Source of the DNA: Candidatus Sumerlaeota bacterium
GTDB taxonomy: Bacteria > Sumerlaeota > Sumerlaeia > JADFCT01
Assembly: GCA_017161665.1 (NCBI GenBank)
Contig: JADFCT010000164.1
Coordinates: forward strand, 1-8,262
DNA: 8,262 bases
Direction of reading: 5' to 3'
Of the stretch, positions 6,864 to 8,262 are shown piece after piece (the first letter of the stretch is position 1; each line of letters begins with the position of its first letter). The translations under genes and the position numbers were made by a program. The notes below the pieces were generated by a model, which saw only the letters and a list, made by a program, of their open reading frames with translations, did not search any database and had not been told where the DNA came from.

Positions 6864-7370
6864 TCATCCAAAGAGGTCATCCATCGTCAATTGTTCTACC
6901 ACAACGGTATCTCTCAGCGTTTTGACGGGTTTCGTCTCTGACGGTTGTTCCGCGGATGGATCGACAGACTTTTTCGCCGCGCGACGCTTGGGCGGGGCGG
7001 TCGGCAGTGAGGTGGCCTCCTCCCCAGCGCCCTGATTCCCTCCGGGTCCCCGACGGCGGGGATTGTTAAACACAGGCAACGGAGCGCTTGACCGCTTTTC
7101 TTTCGGGAGCACCTTGAGATTCATGCCGGCCTTGAAGGTGATCCCTTTACGGGGAGCGATGGGGTATTCCATACTAGTGCGTGGATTGCGTCCAATTCGC
7201 GGTTTGCGCTGCTTGACCTGAAAAACGCCAAAACCCCGCAATTCCAGCCGTCCGTGTTCTTTCACGATGATCTTCAGGGACTCAACGACATGATTGACGA
7301 TCCCAATGGCATCCTTATCGCTGAGTTCCATTTCCCCCGCGATGGCTTTGACAATATCCGCCTTGTTCAT
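6864..7370 (-). CDS. HU/IHF-family DNA-binding protein with long C-terminal tail
   Basis: This is a dimeric histone-like protein that bends or wraps DNA in the nucleoid. Residues 1-90 form a complete HU/IHF domain: the helical dimer part (MNKADIVKAIAGEMELSDKD), the GFGVF turn (46-50), and the DNA-binding arm RKPRIGRNPRT (55-65) with the proline expected to wedge between base pairs. Assignment to HU or to an IHF subunit is not safe; the arm reads a little more like IHF. Unlike the usual 90-100-residue proteins it has 168 residues. The extra 78 are rich in Pro, Arg, Lys and Ala (RRRGPGG, PPKRRAAKK) and probably disordered, then turn into VVVEQLTMDDLFG, a short hydrophobic and acidic end. The start is decided by AGGGGG, 5 nt before the ATG. 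It is first in the minus-strand gene run; I found no convincing promoter upstream. Confidence 0.92.
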   Translation of the reverse strand: MNKADIVKAIAGEMELSDKDAIGIVNHVVESLKIIVKEHGRLELRGFGVFQVKQRKPRIGRNPRTSMEYPIAPRKGITFKAGMNLKVLPKEKRSSAPLPVFNNPRRRGPGGNQGAGEEATSLPTAPPKRRAAKKSVDPSAEQPSETKPVKTLRDTVVVEQLTMDDLFG

Positions 7371-7700
7371 GACATCCCCCTTTATCCCACAAAACGCCTC
7401 TGCGCTGAAAACCGCTTCCCATTGAGTGTGGCGCTATATTGATTCGCCCCCGCCAGGGAGCGCAAGCGTAAATCGAAGGCTTCCAGGCTTCCGCCGGTCA
7501 TCGATCCAGGATTGACTCCGGCGAGTTTAAAACGATATGGTTGAGATCCAGTGGGACTGGTGGGGGACCATTATTGGAAAACTTTTATTTGGAAATGGCC
7601 TTCGATCACTTTATAGTCACGGCAAGTGAAGAAAAAGAAGGCGCGACCCGCGTAGAGCCAGTGGCGGCGCCGGGGATCGGAGAAACGAGCACACAGCAAG

Positions 7701-7783
7701 GGCGCGATTTTCGCCGCGAACCGCTGACGAATGGGCATCGGCGCCGTCACGCTTTTTGCTCGCTGCGCGGCAAAAATCGCGCC
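7701..7783. repeat. Near-perfect 18-bp inverted repeat with 47-nt spacer
   Basis: The left arm GGCGCGATTTTCGCCGCG (7701-7718) and the right arm CGCGGCAAAAATCGCGCC (7766-7783) are reverse complements at 17 of 18 positions; the single mismatch is C7712 against A7772. Inside the spacer, TGACG (7725-7729) and CGTCA (7745-7749) can form a second stem. Arms this long and exact are unlikely by chance in 700 bp. No T run follows either arm, so it is not a simple terminator. It could be a structured RNA, a recombination or protein-binding site, or a palindromic interspersed repeat. Confidence 0.75.
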
Positions 7784-7808
7784 GGCGCCTCAGTCGCTTG
7801 CTCTCTGA

Positions 7809-7879
7809 CCCAGGGCTCCGCTCCCTATCGGTCGCTCCACCCTGGGCTTGTATAGGTCGCCGCCTTCGGGGCTTGGCGG
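7809..7879. repeat. Dyad-containing element resembling an interspersed repeat
   Basis: CCCAGGG (7809-7815) and CCCTGGG (7840-7846) are perfect inverted arms around a 24-nt spacer in which CGCTCC occurs twice. A second stem follows, CCGCC (7860-7864) with GGCGG (7875-7879) around a TTCGGGGCTT loop. From memory, closely similar strings recur between genes in planctomycete-like and other environmental genomes and give rise to false open frames there. I could not verify that here, and only one copy is in the window. Confidence 0.4.
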
Positions 7880-7936
7880 ATGTTTGGCTTCAGGCTCGCC
7901 GGCCTTATCGGACAGCGGCGCCGCGCCCAAGGGCGC

Positions 7937-7962
7937 CTTTCGTCTTCGCGCCTTGGCGTTTT
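7937..7962. repeat. Degenerate 8-nt tandem repeat (CTTNGCGT type)
   Basis: Successive units CTTTCGT (7937-7943, one base short), CTTCGCGC (7944-7951) and CTTGGCGT (7952-7959) share the pattern CTTNGCGT and run into TTT and AAAG. The layout, three short GCG-bearing units ending in T residues, resembles the 9-nt repeat at 1962-1988. Units vary, so this is a moderate call. Confidence 0.4.
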
Positions 7963-8011
7963 AAAGAGAAGCCATCGCGCTGGGCCTCGAAGCCATTTTC
8001 ATCATTGGTTG

Positions 8012-8029
8012 TGTCCAATTATATGGACA
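8012..8029. promoter_or_regulatory. Operator-like palindrome upstream of the last gene
   Basis: TGTCCA (8012-8017) and TGGACA (8024-8029) are perfect inverted half-sites separated by an AT-rich 6-bp centre (ATTATA). The 18-bp size and the AT-rich centre suit a dimeric repressor or activator. It lies 43 bp before the ATG at 8073 in an otherwise AT-rich stretch. I could not place a good -35/-10 pair over it, so the regulatory role is inferred. Confidence 0.4.
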
Positions 8030-8072
8030 TGGGAAACTAATTCATTTTTTTCATAAAGTGGGATCGAATGTT

Positions 8073-8262
8073 ATGGCGCTTAAGATTAATGCTCCAACCG
8101 TCCGGCAGGCGCCGCAGGCCCATCGGGTGATCGCCGCTCGCTGGTATGGCTTGGGACCGGCGATCATTGCCCTGGGTGTCTGCGCCGCCGCGTGGGGTGT
8201 TACGGCTCTAGCGGACGGCTATCGCGAACAGATGGGACGCCAATTGGATACCCAGTATCCAC
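8073..8262 (+). CDS. Partial gene: N-terminal membrane-anchored protein of unknown function
   Basis: The frame is open from the ATG at 8073 to the window edge, giving 63 residues with no stop. The product begins MALKINAPTVRQAPQAHR, a short basic cytoplasmic stretch, followed by a hydrophobic segment of about 27-47 (LGPAIIALGVCAAAWGVTALA) and then a charged stretch (DGYREQMGRQLDTQ) that would lie outside the membrane, or start a coiled or periplasmic region. Cys37 within the segment is not in a lipobox. I do not recognise the family. The ribosome binding site is weak (GTGGGA, about 9 nt before the ATG); a GTG in the same frame at 8058 is an alternative start. The ATG at 8068 is in another frame and closes quickly. 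The palindrome at 8012-8029 may control it. Confidence 0.6.
   Translation, partial: MALKINAPTVRQAPQAHRVIAARWYGLGPAIIALGVCAAAWGVTALADGYREQMGRQLDTQYP

Larger units (their letters stand above)
7371..8072. other. Gene-free structured intergenic region of 702 bp
   Basis: The region lies between two diverging genes. The open frames in it have no recognisable protein features and cross obvious repeats and dyads, so I call none. Contents in order: the HU ribosome binding site (7376-7382); two perfect tandem copies of AGGCTTCC (7477-7492); an AT-rich patch (about 7570-7620) that could hold promoters; a near-perfect 18-bp inverted repeat (7701-7783); a CCCAGGG/CCCTGGG dyad with a second small stem; a tight hairpin GCGCCC-AA-GGGCGC (7923-7936); an 8-nt degenerate repeat; a direct repeat GAAGCCAT 21 bp apart (7968 and 7989); and a palindrome (8012-8029) before the next gene. 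It may hold an untranslated RNA or the remains of a mobile repeat. Confidence 0.6.

Noticed and set aside
7512..7540. TTGACT with a GATATG box as a plus-strand promoter
   Set aside because: The -10 match is only 3 of 6 and there is no gene downstream for more than 500 bp.
7472..7606. 9-bp inverted repeat ATCGAAGGC / GCCTTCGAT separated by about 117 bp
   Set aside because: A match of this length and spacing is expected about once by chance in 700 bp.
7666..7937. Cluster of five GGCGCC sites
   Set aside because: The same hexamer is frequent throughout the coding regions of this window, so the cluster reflects general composition.
7541..8040. Two overlapping plus-strand frames (104 and 94 codons) in the gene-free region
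   Set aside because: Both pass through inverted and tandem repeats, have no ribosome binding site, and their products are low-complexity Arg/Ser/Pro-rich without domain features.

Overview
The window is a roughly 60% GC stretch of a bacterial chromosome. I cannot name the organism. The short intergenic sequences (degenerate tandem repeats of 8 and 9 nt and a CCCAGGG/CCCTGGG dyad) and the gene set (YfhO-like membrane protein, FkbM methyltransferase with TPR-like tail, HU/IHF protein with a long basic tail) remind me of uncultured lineages around the Planctomycetota/Verrucomicrobiota/Lentisphaerae and neighbouring phyla. That is an impression from memory, not a placement. There is no insertion sequence, CRISPR array, tRNA or rRNA that I can support.

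Layout. Bases 1-235 hold no gene I can support; they contain a good sigma-70-type promoter candidate and a small inverted repeat leading into icd (236-1483, +), an E. coli-type NADP isocitrate dehydrogenase. A very strong intrinsic terminator (1508-1570) separates it from a small antibiotic-biosynthesis-monooxygenase-fold protein (1632-1943, +). The convergent gap 1944-2049 carries three copies of a 9-nt repeat. From 7370 down to 2050 four genes run on the minus strand in the order HU/IHF-like protein, FkbM methyltransferase, YfhO-like multi-pass membrane protein, family 2 glycosyltransferase. Gaps are 40 and about 70 bp, and the last two genes overlap by 4 bp. Bases 7371-8072 form a 702-bp region without a convincing gene. 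It holds the ribosome binding site of the HU gene, a near-perfect 18-bp inverted repeat, several smaller dyads, an 8-nt degenerate repeat and an operator-like palindrome. A gene for a membrane-anchored protein starts at 8073 (+) and runs out of the window.

How it works together. icd is a stand-alone TCA-cycle unit. The FkbM, YfhO-like and GT2 genes look like a small cassette for building or decorating a surface glycan: one enzyme that methylates a sugar or related substrate, one large membrane protein of the GT-C/YfhO type, and one cytoplasmic glycosyltransferase. The HU-like gene at the head is close enough to share the transcript but has no obvious functional link. No complete, clearly new system is visible. 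The items I would look at first are the long tail of the HU-like protein, which ends in a peptide resembling a sliding-clamp-binding motif, and the structured gene-free region 7371-8072.
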